The notes below the pieces were generated by a model, which was given only the letters and a program-made list of their open reading frames with translations, ran no database searches and was not told the DNA's origin. From positions 310,001 to 374,000 of the forward strand of contig NZ_JADKYS010000002.1 of NCBI RefSeq assembly GCF_015354345.1: a stretch of DNA of 64,000 nucleotides, read 5' to 3'. The number at the start of each line of letters is the position of its first letter. The stretch's first letter is position 1. The stretch comes from Methylophilus sp. 14 (lineage in GTDB: Bacteria; Pseudomonadota; Gammaproteobacteria; Burkholderiales; Methylophilaceae). Below are positions 1 through 7,147 of the stretch, piece after piece. The position numbers were made by a program, and so were the translations under genes.

Positions 1-2
1 TG

Positions 3-368
3 CCGGATGGCAGTGCGCGGGTGCGGGCAGATGTGTCTGCCACATTGTTTTTAAATGACCCCGATGAGTATGAAGGCGGTGAGCTGGTGGTGCAGGACGT
101 GTTTGGCGACCAGCGTATCAAGCTTAAAGCGGGGTCAATCGTCATTTACCCTTCCAGCTCGGTGCATGCCGTCACCCCGGTGACGGGTGGCGAGCGCCTG
201 GCCAGCTTTATGTTTATCCAGAGCATGGTGCGCGATGCCGCACACAGGCGTATGTTATTTGATATGGATATGGCACTGGTCAGATTGCGCCAGCAGCATG
301 GGGAAACGCCAGAGGTGGTTCAATTGACGGGGGTCTACCATAACCTGTTGCGCCAGTGGGCGCTGTAA
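3..368 (+). CDS. piuC: Fe(II)/2-oxoglutarate PKHD-type dioxygenase, PiuC/YbiX family (5' truncated)
   Basis: C-terminal half of a PiuC/YbiX-type Fe(II) and 2-oxoglutarate dependent hydroxylase; the reading frame is open to the window edge. Visible family blocks are [17 protein letters not shown], the [15 protein letters not shown] segment with the distal iron-ligand His, the 2-oxoglutarate-binding Arg region ([13 protein letters not shown]) and the ending [10 protein letters not shown]. The proximal His-x-Asp ligands lie upstream of the window. In other bacteria these genes sit beside siderophore TonB receptors and respond to iron. Six bases separate its stop from the start of the next gene, so it probably leads into an operon with it. 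Confidence 0.9.
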   Translation, partial: PDGSARVRADVSATLFLNDPDEYEGGELVVQDVFGDQRIKLKAGSIVIYPSSSVHAVTPVTGGERLASFMFIQSMVRDAAHRRMLFDMDMALVRLRQQHGETPEVVQLTGVYHNLLRQWAL

Positions 369-373
369 TACAC

Positions 374-1417
374 ATGCAATCCTTACCGTTGTTACCTTAT
401 TTTGCGCAGCAGGCGCAAACCAAGCTGCCTGCCAATATCTGGCATTATCTGCAATCTGATGCGGGTAGTGGCGCACAATTGCAAGTCAATGAAGCCGGAT
501 GGCAGGCTAACAAGCTGATGCCTCGCCCGTTACAGGCTTTGCAAACCCCCAATACACACTGCACGTTATTCGGTGAGCAATGGGCACATCCTGTGATGCT
601 GGCGCCGGTGGCTTATCAAAAACTGTTTCATGCCGATGGTGAAATTGGCACGGCGATCGCGTGCAATGCCCAGCAGGGGCAAATGATGGTGAGCAGTCTC
701 GCCAGCCAGCCGGTCGACGAGATTGTGAAACAGGCGCAGCAGCCGTTATGGTTTCAACTCTATTGGCAGGGTGATCGTGCACGTACCGCGGTGCTGTTGC
801 AAAAAGCGTTGGCAGCAGGCGTCAGTGCCATCGTGTTTACCGTCGATGCGCCAGTCAAGCAGGCGTTGATTGATTTACCAGCAGGGATTTCGGCCGTGAA
901 TCTAGCGCAGCCATTGGCCATGCAGCCCATACAGCCTGGCCAGAGCCAGGTGTTTGATGGCTGGATGACGCAGGCACCGACCTGGGACGATGTGGCCTGG
1001 CTGCGGCAGCAGGTCAAGATTCCGCTGCTGATTAAGGGCCTGATGCATGTCGCGGATGCCAAGCGCGCCGTTGAGTTGGGCTGCGAGGGTATCGTCGTCT
1101 CTAATCACGGTGGGCGTGTGCTGGATGGGACGCCGTCAGCCGCTGCGGTGTTGCCGGAAATTGTGGCGGCCGTGGGCGGGCAATGTAAAATCCTGGTCGA
1201 TAGCGGCATTCGCTCCGGGCAGGATGTGTTTAAAGCGCTGGCCATGGGGGCAGATGCCGTGTGTATCGGCCGCCCTTATGTGTGGGGCCTGGCGGCAGAA
1301 GGCGCGATGGGGGTGGCCAAGGTCATCCGTACCCTGCGCGATGAATTGGAAATGACCATGGCACTCACAGGTGTATCGAATCTTGCTGAGATTCGCCAGG
1401 TCGAATTATATGCGTAA
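374..1417 (+). CDS. FMN-dependent alpha-hydroxy-acid dehydrogenase/oxidase (LldD family)
   Basis: A 347-residue TIM-barrel flavoenzyme that oxidises a 2-hydroxy acid such as L-lactate or glycolate to the 2-oxo acid. The family signature SNHGGRVLDGTP is present, with the catalytic base His near residue 245, and a C-terminal FMN-phosphate block DSGIRSGQDVFKALAMGADAVCIGRP. I used the ATG at 374 because it follows the upstream stop by five bases; a GTG at 356 would overlap the previous gene. No membrane segment is seen, so whether electrons go to oxygen or to a quinone or cytochrome is open. The downstream cytochrome b gene makes a respiratory route plausible. The substrate cannot be read from the sequence. 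Confidence 0.85.
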   Translation: MQSLPLLPYFAQQAQTKLPANIWHYLQSDAGSGAQLQVNEAGWQANKLMPRPLQALQTPNTHCTLFGEQWAHPVMLAPVAYQKLFHADGEIGTAIACNAQQGQMMVSSLASQPVDEIVKQAQQPLWFQLYWQGDRARTAVLLQKALAAGVSAIVFTVDAPVKQALIDLPAGISAVNLAQPLAMQPIQPGQSQVFDGWMTQAPTWDDVAWLRQQVKIPLLIKGLMHVADAKRAVELGCEGIVVSNHGGRVLDGTPSAAAVLPEIVAAVGGQCKILVDSGIRSGQDVFKALAMGADAVCIGRPYVWGLAAEGAMGVAKVIRTLRDELEMTMALTGVSNLAEIRQVELYA

Positions 1418-1433
1418 CAGAAAGGAAGCAAAC

Positions 1434-1712
1434 ATGAAAAAAATTGGTTTTTCACTTTTATTGGCCATGGGCCTGTTGGGTTCTCAGGCAGCGTTTGCCG
1501 CAGCTGACTGCAAGTCTTACCCGAAAGAGGAGTGGGCTTCTGAAGACACGCTGAAAGAAGCGCTGGAAGCGGAAGGCTATACCATCAAGAAGTTCAAAAT
1601 TGACGGTAATTGTTATGAGATTTATGGCCGTAGCAAAGAAGGCAAAAAGGTCGAAATTTATTTCGATATGAAAACGCTGGCGATTGTGAAAGCGATTGGC
1701 CTGAAAGACTAG
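1434..1712 (+). CDS. Secreted PepSY-domain protein
   Basis: A 92-residue protein with a clear Sec signal peptide (KK, hydrophobic core, cleavage after AFA near residue 23) followed by a single PepSY/YpeB-like domain (EEWASEDTLKEALEAEGY, then a beta strand with YEIYGRSKEGKKVEIYFD). Two cysteines (CKSY and GNCYE) could form a periplasmic disulfide. The ATG at 1434 is preceded by AGAAAGGA, a good ribosome site. Small PepSY proteins next to cytochrome b genes are common in iron or redox loci. The gene lies 16 bases after the hydroxy-acid dehydrogenase and 8 before the cytochrome gene, so co-transcription is likely. Confidence 0.8.
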   Translation: MKKIGFSLLLAMGLLGSQAAFAAADCKSYPKEEWASEDTLKEALEAEGYTIKKFKIDGNCYEIYGRSKEGKKVEIYFDMKTLAIVKAIGLKD

Positions 1713-1720
1713 TCACACGG

Positions 1721-2266
1721 ATGCAAGCACGTGCTGAGATGCTGTGGCCGTGGTGGGTGCGGCTGAGCCATTGGCTGGTCGCGGCCGGGGTGATCTCGCT
1801 GTGGCTCATGAGTTATGTCTGGTATGAAACAGACTGGCTGCATCGTGCAGTTGGTTATGCGGTACTTACCATGGTGGTTGTGCGTATTTTGCTGGGCTGC
1901 CTGAGCAAAGTCAGCAGTGCACGTTTTTACCTGCCCGGCTGGCGTGCATTGCGCGTACATATTGCCGAATTGCGGCAGGGCCATATCACCGCGCATCGTG
2001 GCCATAATCCGTTCGGCCAGTGGTCGGTTTACCTGATTTGGCTGTGCATTGCCGCCCTGGCCTTGACTGGCTGGCTCAGTCGCACCGATGCCTTATGGGG
2101 CGAAGATTGGCCGGTTGACCTCCATGCCGCCCTTAGCTTGACTTTGCTTGGCCTGATTGCGGTACATGTGATGGCGGTGATTGTGGTGTCGCGGCTGTCT
2201 GGCCAGCATTTGTTAGCACAAATGATACATGGGCGTTCGGCGCCAATAAAAAGCAAGTCACACTAA
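1721..2266 (+). CDS. Cytochrome b561 / Ni-Fe hydrogenase-type cytochrome b subunit
   Basis: A 181-residue membrane protein with four hydrophobic segments. Histidines that could ligate two b hemes lie in the helices: RLSHWLVA (helix 1), LHRAVGYAVL (helix 2), DLHAALSL and VHVMAVIV (helices 3-4); the loop GHNPFGQWSVY is typical of the cytochrome b561/DUF4405-like superfamily. It would carry electrons across or along the inner membrane. The ATG at 1721 has only a weak ribosome site; a second ATG at 1739 is possible. As last gene of the left-hand cluster it may receive electrons from the FMN enzyme or act with the PepSY protein. Confidence 0.8.
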   Translation: MQARAEMLWPWWVRLSHWLVAAGVISLWLMSYVWYETDWLHRAVGYAVLTMVVVRILLGCLSKVSSARFYLPGWRALRVHIAELRQGHITAHRGHNPFGQWSVYLIWLCIAALALTGWLSRTDALWGEDWPVDLHAALSLTLLGLIAVHVMAVIVVSRLSGQHLLAQMIHGRSAPIKSKSH

Positions 2267-2383
2267 GTGCTGGCAGTCGCTGGCATTTACCCCTATTTTC
2301 CTCCTGAGTCTTATCTACTTTTTCTGCGCTTAAAAGTATCAAAATGTATCGCTCTCTTTAGTCTCGCGCAGGGTTCATTTAAG

Positions 2384-2449
2384 ATGGCACATCTGCTGAT
2401 TGGAATGATGTGTATGACCCTGGTTTTATTGTGCTGTCTGGTTGATTAA
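2384..2449 (+). CDS. Possible 21-residue hydrophobic leader peptide
   Basis: A short frame encoding an almost wholly hydrophobic peptide (MAHLLIGMMCMTL then VLLCCLVD). Its TAA stop directly abuts the ATG of the TolC-like gene (TAAATG), an arrangement that allows translational coupling. The ribosome site is poor: the nearest purine stretch (CAGGG) is about 10 bases away. It could be a membrane microprotein, a leader peptide or chance. Confidence 0.25.
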   Translation: MAHLLIGMMCMTLVLLCCLVD

Positions 2450-3913
2450 ATGTGGAATGACATGCGCATATTGTTATGGATCATCATGCTGTTCCCCCTC
2501 TCCTGCGTGCACGCGCAGGAGTCGCTGTTTTACAGTGATGGTGATCCTTTAGACACGCAAGTACAAACCCTGCCTAAAGTCCCGGGTGCGTATTGGGGGA
2601 GTGCAGCTGCTTGCGGCGAAGTGGACTGGCAACAAGCATTGACGCTGGCAGAGGTGGCAGAAATCAGTTTATGCCATAACCCGCAAACCAGTGAAATGTG
2701 GGCCAGTGCCCGCGTGCAAGCGGCGCAACTAGGCGTGGCCAAGTCTGCCTATCTCCCAAGCGTGACCGATACGGTCTCCAGCAATATGGGCGTGCTCAAT
2801 CCTGAGTCGGCCACGCGTGGCAACCCTAACCTCAATCTTTCCAATAGCCTAGTTGCGAGTTACCTGTTATATGACTTCGGTAACCGTAAGGCCAATGTCG
2901 AGAGTGCGCGCCAGCTACTGCTGGCAGCCGGAGCAACACAAAGCAGTACCGTGCAAGCGGTGTTGCTGAATACCATTGTTGCCTATTACCAGGTGCAAGC
3001 CAATATGGCAGCACTCACGGCCGCCCAGCAAGCTGAGCGCGCGGCAGAAGAGAGTTTCAAGGCGGCGAATTCACGCTATCAGGCTGGCGTGGCAACCCCG
3101 GCAGACAAATTACAGGCGCAGACCGCGTATGCGCAACTGACCTTGCAACGTATTACCATTGAAGGCACATTGCGTGTGGCTTACGGCAGCCTGGTGAATC
3201 TGATGGGGTGGCCGGCTAACCGTAGCGTGAGGCTGGCGAGCAGCAGCACTGATGTGCCACCAGGCATTGTGGACGATGTAGGCACATTAATTGAACAGGC
3301 TAGGCAGCGCCGCCCGGACTTACTGGCTAGCGAGGCACAGGTGCGCGCCGCCGAGGCCGGCATTGCTGCCAGTAAAGCGGCGAGCAAACCGACCATTAGC
3401 ATGGGCGTCTCCAATAATCTGCAGGATGGCTCACAATATGCCGCCAACAGCGCTACCACATTGGGCGTCACGGTTTCCATCCCCTTGTTTGCCGGTTATG
3501 CGCCTACCTACCGTATCCGCGCGGCTGAGGCCACGGCTGATTTACGCCTCGCCCAGCGTGACCGTCTGCGATTGCAGATTTCACTGGATGTGTGGAGTGC
3601 CTACCAGAACCTGCGCACGGCCTTGCAGTCAGTCACGGCTAGCAAGGTTTTGCTTGAAAGTGCGGAGCAATCTTACCGGGTGGCTTTCGGCCGTTATACG
3701 TCTGGCGTTGGCAATATCATCGACACTTTGAATGCACAAAGTGCCTTGGCCGCGGCCCGCCAGCAAAATATCCAGGCGGGGCTTAACGCTAATATCTCGC
3801 GCGCGACGTTGGCGCAAGCGATAGGCGTGCTCGACCATGCCATGATTCAATCATTACCCGGTGCCCAGGCACCTCTTGATCATTTGCCCGGTGTGAAAAC
3901 ACCTGGTCAATAA
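2450..3913 (+). CDS. TolC-family outer-membrane efflux protein
   Basis: A 487-residue outer-membrane channel of the TolC/OEP family. A signal peptide is clear (RILLWIIMLFPLSCVHA, cleavage before QES) and there are two OEP repeats of long alpha-helices, each with the usual Tyr-Gly or Tyr-x-x-Gly turn motifs (SRYQAGVATPADKLQAQTAY in repeat one, GRYTSGVGNIIDTLNAQSAL in repeat two). The trimer would form the exit duct for the MacA/ABC exporter encoded immediately downstream. The ATG at 2450 touches the stop of a small frame; an ATG at 2462 gives a more typical signal peptide and may be the real start. Confidence 0.88.
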   Translation: MWNDMRILLWIIMLFPLSCVHAQESLFYSDGDPLDTQVQTLPKVPGAYWGSAAACGEVDWQQALTLAEVAEISLCHNPQTSEMWASARVQAAQLGVAKSAYLPSVTDTVSSNMGVLNPESATRGNPNLNLSNSLVASYLLYDFGNRKANVESARQLLLAAGATQSSTVQAVLLNTIVAYYQVQANMAALTAAQQAERAAEESFKAANSRYQAGVATPADKLQAQTAYAQLTLQRITIEGTLRVAYGSLVNLMGWPANRSVRLASSSTDVPPGIVDDVGTLIEQARQRRPDLLASEAQVRAAEAGIAASKAASKPTISMGVSNNLQDGSQYAANSATTLGVTVSIPLFAGYAPTYRIRAAEATADLRLAQRDRLRLQISLDVWSAYQNLRTALQSVTASKVLLESAEQSYRVAFGRYTSGVGNIIDTLNAQSALAAARQQNIQAGLNANISRATLAQAIGVLDHAMIQSLPGAQAPLDHLPGVKTPGQ

Positions 3914-3932
3914 AATAAATGGACACACATTG

Positions 3933-5174
3933 ATGAAGCGCATCAAAAACATTCTGGTGTTGTTGCTGTTAGTGGCGATTGCCGCCGCGGCGTATTGGTA
4001 CTACAAACATACCCATCAACCCAAGCCGGAAGACTTGTACCGGCTGGATGAAGTGACACAAGGGCATGTGGAGCAGACGGTGTCGGCGAATGGCACACTG
4101 AATCCGGTCAGCCTGATTAGTGTTGGTACCCAGGTATCGGGCATTGTGCGCAAAATGTATGTCGACTTTAATGATGTGGTTAAAAAGGACCAGGTGTTGC
4201 TGGAGCTGGATAGCCGTTTGTTTAACGCGCAGATTGCACAATCACAAGGCAGTGTTAGGAATAACGAGGCGGCGGTAGAGCTCGCGATTGCCAATGAAAA
4301 ACGCATGCGCCAGTTGTATGCGCAGGAGTACGTTTCTAAACAGGAGCTGGATACGGCCGTGCAGGTATTAAAGTCAGCCAGGGCGCAACTGGAAACGGCG
4401 CGCGGCTTATTGGCGCGTGATGTGACTAACCTGAATTTCAGTATTATTCGTTCGCCGGTCTCGGGCGTGGTGGTTAACCGAGTGGTCGACGTTGGCCAGA
4501 CCGTGGCTGCCAGTTTTCAGACGCCGACCCTGATTCAGATTGCGCAAGACCTCTCGAAAATGCAGATAGATACCAGTTTTGCCGAGGCGGATATCGGCAA
4601 AATCAAAGAAGGGCAGAAAGTGAATTTTAATGTGGATGCCTTCCCCGACCGCAGTTTTGAAGGCGTGGTAAAGCAGCTACGTTTAAATTCGACCAATACC
4701 TCTAATGTGGTGACCTATAACGTGGTGGTGTCCGTCGATAACCAGGATTTAACCTTGCTGCCCGGCATGACTGCCTACGTCAATATTATCGTCGATAGAG
4801 TCAGCCATGCTTTGCTCGTCCCCAATGCTGCTTTGCGCTATAAACCCAAACTGGACAGCGCTGCAACACCTGATAGCTCAAAACCAGAAGCCGGTGGTGG
4901 GGAAGGTCAGCGTGGTTGGCGCAAGCATGGCGCGAAAGGTGAAGGCCAAGGCCCTGCTGTCAGCAGTGTCATGGGTAAAATTTATGTGCTCAGGGCCGGT
5001 AAACCGGTCATGGTGCGCGTGCATACCGGGATTACAGATGGCCGTTCCACCGTGATCTCCGGTGATGGCCTGGTGGCGGGTGATAAAGTCATTGTGAGCG
5101 AGTTGCAAAGTGGCAGTGCGCCCAATAAAGGGCAGGGCAATAATAACGGCCCGCGCGGCCCGAGAATGTTCTAA
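3933..5174 (+). CDS. macA: MacA-like periplasmic adaptor (membrane fusion protein)
   Basis: A 413-residue adaptor of a tripartite ABC exporter. It has an N-terminal membrane anchor (residues about 5-23), a lipoyl half-motif (GTQVSGIVRKMYVDFNDVV), a coiled-coil hairpin, the second lipoyl half (RSPVSGVVVNRVVDVGQTV), a beta-barrel domain and a membrane-proximal domain. A Gly/Lys-rich insert near residues 310-345 and an Asn/Gly/Pro-rich C-terminus lengthen it relative to E. coli MacA (371 residues). The ATG at 3933 follows a TTG in frame. It lies 19 bases after the TolC gene and 4 before the ATPase gene, so all four genes look like one operon. Confidence 0.9.
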   Translation: MKRIKNILVLLLLVAIAAAAYWYYKHTHQPKPEDLYRLDEVTQGHVEQTVSANGTLNPVSLISVGTQVSGIVRKMYVDFNDVVKKDQVLLELDSRLFNAQIAQSQGSVRNNEAAVELAIANEKRMRQLYAQEYVSKQELDTAVQVLKSARAQLETARGLLARDVTNLNFSIIRSPVSGVVVNRVVDVGQTVAASFQTPTLIQIAQDLSKMQIDTSFAEADIGKIKEGQKVNFNVDAFPDRSFEGVVKQLRLNSTNTSNVVTYNVVVSVDNQDLTLLPGMTAYVNIIVDRVSHALLVPNAALRYKPKLDSAATPDSSKPEAGGGEGQRGWRKHGAKGEGQGPAVSSVMGKIYVLRAGKPVMVRVHTGITDGRSTVISGDGLVAGDKVIVSELQSGSAPNKGQGNNNGPRGPRMF

Positions 5175-5178
5175 ACCC

Positions 5179-5898
5179 ATGCAACAGTCCGTCATAGAGG
5201 TGAATCATCTGTACAAAGCCTATCAAACGGCAGCGGGAGATTTTCCGGTATTAAAAGACGTCAATTTGCAGGTATTGTCCGGGGATTATGTCGCCATCAT
5301 GGGGCCTTCCGGTTCTGGAAAATCGACCTTTATGAATATTCTGGGCTGCCTGGATATGCCCACCGCTGGCAGTTATGTGCTGGATGGTTACGCCGTGGCC
5401 ACCATGGCGGCGGACCAGGTGGCTAAAGTGCGTAACCAGACTATAGGCTTTGTGTTCCAGGGCTTTAACCTGCTGGCACGCGCCAGCTTGCTGGATAACG
5501 TGGCCTTGCCGCTGGTGTATGCTGGGGTGAGCAAAGAAGCGCGTCATGCCCGTGCCAGCCTATTGCTGGAAAAGGTGGGCTTGAGCAAGCATATGCATTC
5601 CCACCCAAACCAGATTTCCGGCGGCCAGCAACAGCGTGTCGCCATCGCCCGGGCGCTGGTGAATCAGCCACGCTTGATTCTGGCAGATGAACCCACCGGT
5701 AACCTGGACAGCACCACCAGTGAAGAGATCATGGCTATTTTTGATGGCTTGAACCAGGAAGGCATCACCATTGTGCTGGTGACGCATGAAACGGATATTG
5801 CCGAGCACGCCAAGCGGCAGGTGAGATTCCTGGATGGGCGTATTGTGCAGGACACTGGTGCGGTTGCATCAACTGAAATAGGACATGACCATGTTTAG
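5179..5898 (+). CDS. macB: MacB/LolD-type ABC transporter ATPase
   Basis: A 239-residue nucleotide-binding subunit. Walker A is GPSGSGKST (residues 42-50), the Q-loop Gln is near 94 (FVFQGFNLL), the ABC signature is SGGQQQRVA (from 147), Walker B is LILADEP (Asp170, Glu171) and the switch His is in VTHE. In E. coli MacB this domain is fused to the permease; here they are separate polypeptides, as in many MacB-type exporters. The ATG at 5179 starts four bases after the macA stop. The gene overlaps the permease start by 14 bases. The exported substrate (macrolide, peptide, siderophore or lipid-linked compound) is not evident. Confidence 0.9.
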   Translation: MQQSVIEVNHLYKAYQTAAGDFPVLKDVNLQVLSGDYVAIMGPSGSGKSTFMNILGCLDMPTAGSYVLDGYAVATMAADQVAKVRNQTIGFVFQGFNLLARASLLDNVALPLVYAGVSKEARHARASLLLEKVGLSKHMHSHPNQISGGQQQRVAIARALVNQPRLILADEPTGNLDSTTSEEIMAIFDGLNQEGITIVLVTHETDIAEHAKRQVRFLDGRIVQDTGAVASTEIGHDHV

Positions 5899-7120
5899 CG
5901 CCATGTTAGGCGAAGCCTGGCATGCCATGGGCGCTAACCGTTTGCGTACCTTCCTGACCATGTTAGGCATGGTGATCGGTGTCGGTGCAGTAGTGCTGAT
6001 GATGGCCATCGGCCAGGGGGCTGAGGCTTCGGTCAAGCGCTCTATCAGCGCCATGGGTAGCCATTTGTTTGTCGTGCTTTCTGGCCCGCCACGGATGGGT
6101 GGCGCCCGCACGGCGACCGGCAACGCGCCTTCACTCAATGTGCGTGATGCCAATGCCATTGTGGAGCTGTATGGCGTGGTGGGCGTCGCGCCGGTGACCA
6201 TGGGCAAAGGGCAGGTGGTCTACGCCAGCAACAACTGGAATACCGATATTATTGGCACGACAGCAGAGTATATGGATATCCGTGGCTGGGGCTTGTCAGC
6301 TGGTTATCCGTTCTCAACCTCGGATACCCGTTCTGCCACCCGTGTGGCATTGTTAGGTAAAACCGTAGTGCAAAACCTGTTTGGTGAAGAGGATGACGTG
6401 GACCCGATTGGCAAAACTATCCGCATCAACCAGCGGCCGTTTGTGGTGCTGGGCGTGCTGGATAGCAAAGGTCAAACGCTGGATGGGCGTGACCAGGATG
6501 ACACCATTATCGTGCCGCTGACCACCGCACAGCGTAAGCTATTTGGTAACCAATTACCGGGCACCGTGCGGCAAATTATGGTGCAGGCCGAGTCGGATAA
6601 TGTGATGAGCATGGTAGAAGATGCGTTGAATAGCTTGCTCAACCAGCGCCACAATATCCGCGAAGGCGCTGACAGTGATTTCTCGGTGCGTAACCTGACG
6701 GCGATTGCCAACTCGGCAGCTGAAACTGCGCGTACCATGTCTTTGCTGCTAGGGGCGATTGCCTCAGTCTCTTTGCTGGTAGGCGGTATCGGCATTATGA
6801 ATATCATGCTGGTGTCGGTGACGGAACGTACACGCGAAATTGGTATCCGCATGGCGATCGGTGCGCGTGAACGCGATATCCTCATGCAGTTTTTGCTGGA
6901 GGCGATCATGATCTCCATTGTCGGTTGCCTGATCGGCATTGCCATCGGCGTGACGGGTGCGGTGCTGGTGAGTGTGTTTACGCAGGCGGAGGTGATTGTT
7001 TCCAGTGCTTCTGTGTTGATTGCTTTTAGTGTGGCCGCCAGTATCGGCGTCTTCTTTGGTTTTTATCCGGCCAGAAAAGCCGCCAGGTTAAACCCGATTG
7101 AGGCGCTGCGTTATCAATAG
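5885..7120 (+). CDS. macB: MacB-type ABC permease (MacB_PCD + FtsX domains)
   Basis: A 411-residue mechanotransmission-type permease. Transmembrane helix 1 is near residues 21-43, followed by a periplasmic MacB core domain (about 45-250). Three C-terminal FtsX helices follow, with the conserved cytoplasmic loop TERTREIGIRMAIGARERDI and the ending FYPARKAARLNPIEALRYQ. Overlapping ATGs at 5885 and 5891 are both possible starts. Together with the preceding ATPase, adaptor and TolC genes it completes a tripartite exporter that would move a periplasmic substrate through the outer membrane. Confidence 0.9.
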   Translation: MTMFSAMLGEAWHAMGANRLRTFLTMLGMVIGVGAVVLMMAIGQGAEASVKRSISAMGSHLFVVLSGPPRMGGARTATGNAPSLNVRDANAIVELYGVVGVAPVTMGKGQVVYASNNWNTDIIGTTAEYMDIRGWGLSAGYPFSTSDTRSATRVALLGKTVVQNLFGEEDDVDPIGKTIRINQRPFVVLGVLDSKGQTLDGRDQDDTIIVPLTTAQRKLFGNQLPGTVRQIMVQAESDNVMSMVEDALNSLLNQRHNIREGADSDFSVRNLTAIANSAAETARTMSLLLGAIASVSLLVGGIGIMNIMLVSVTERTREIGIRMAIGARERDILMQFLLEAIMISIVGCLIGIAIGVTGAVLVSVFTQAEVIVSSASVLIAFSVAASIGVFFGFYPARKAARLNPIEALRYQ

Positions 7121-7140
7121 GCTTTGCAAAAGCGCAGCGC
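7103..7140. other. Inverted repeat spanning the macB permease stop codon
   Basis: GCGCTGCG (7103-7110) and CGCAGCGC (7133-7140) form an 8-bp perfect stem around a 22-nt loop that includes the stop codon. No T tract follows on either strand. It may act as a transcript-end structure between the convergent permease and gspE-like genes, where no better terminator is visible. Confidence 0.35.
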
Positions 7141-7147
7141 GTGATGG

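Noticed and set aside
2267-2449. 60-codon plus-strand frame immediately after the cytochrome gene
   Set aside because: The N-terminal two thirds are not protein-like and lack a ribosome site; only the last 21 codons were kept as a weak candidate.
6472-6945. Long minus-strand open frame (157 codons) opposite the macB permease
   Set aside because: It mirrors the codon bias of the permease on the other strand and contains improbable Met/Ile/Ser-rich sequence; the plus-strand gene is clearly real.
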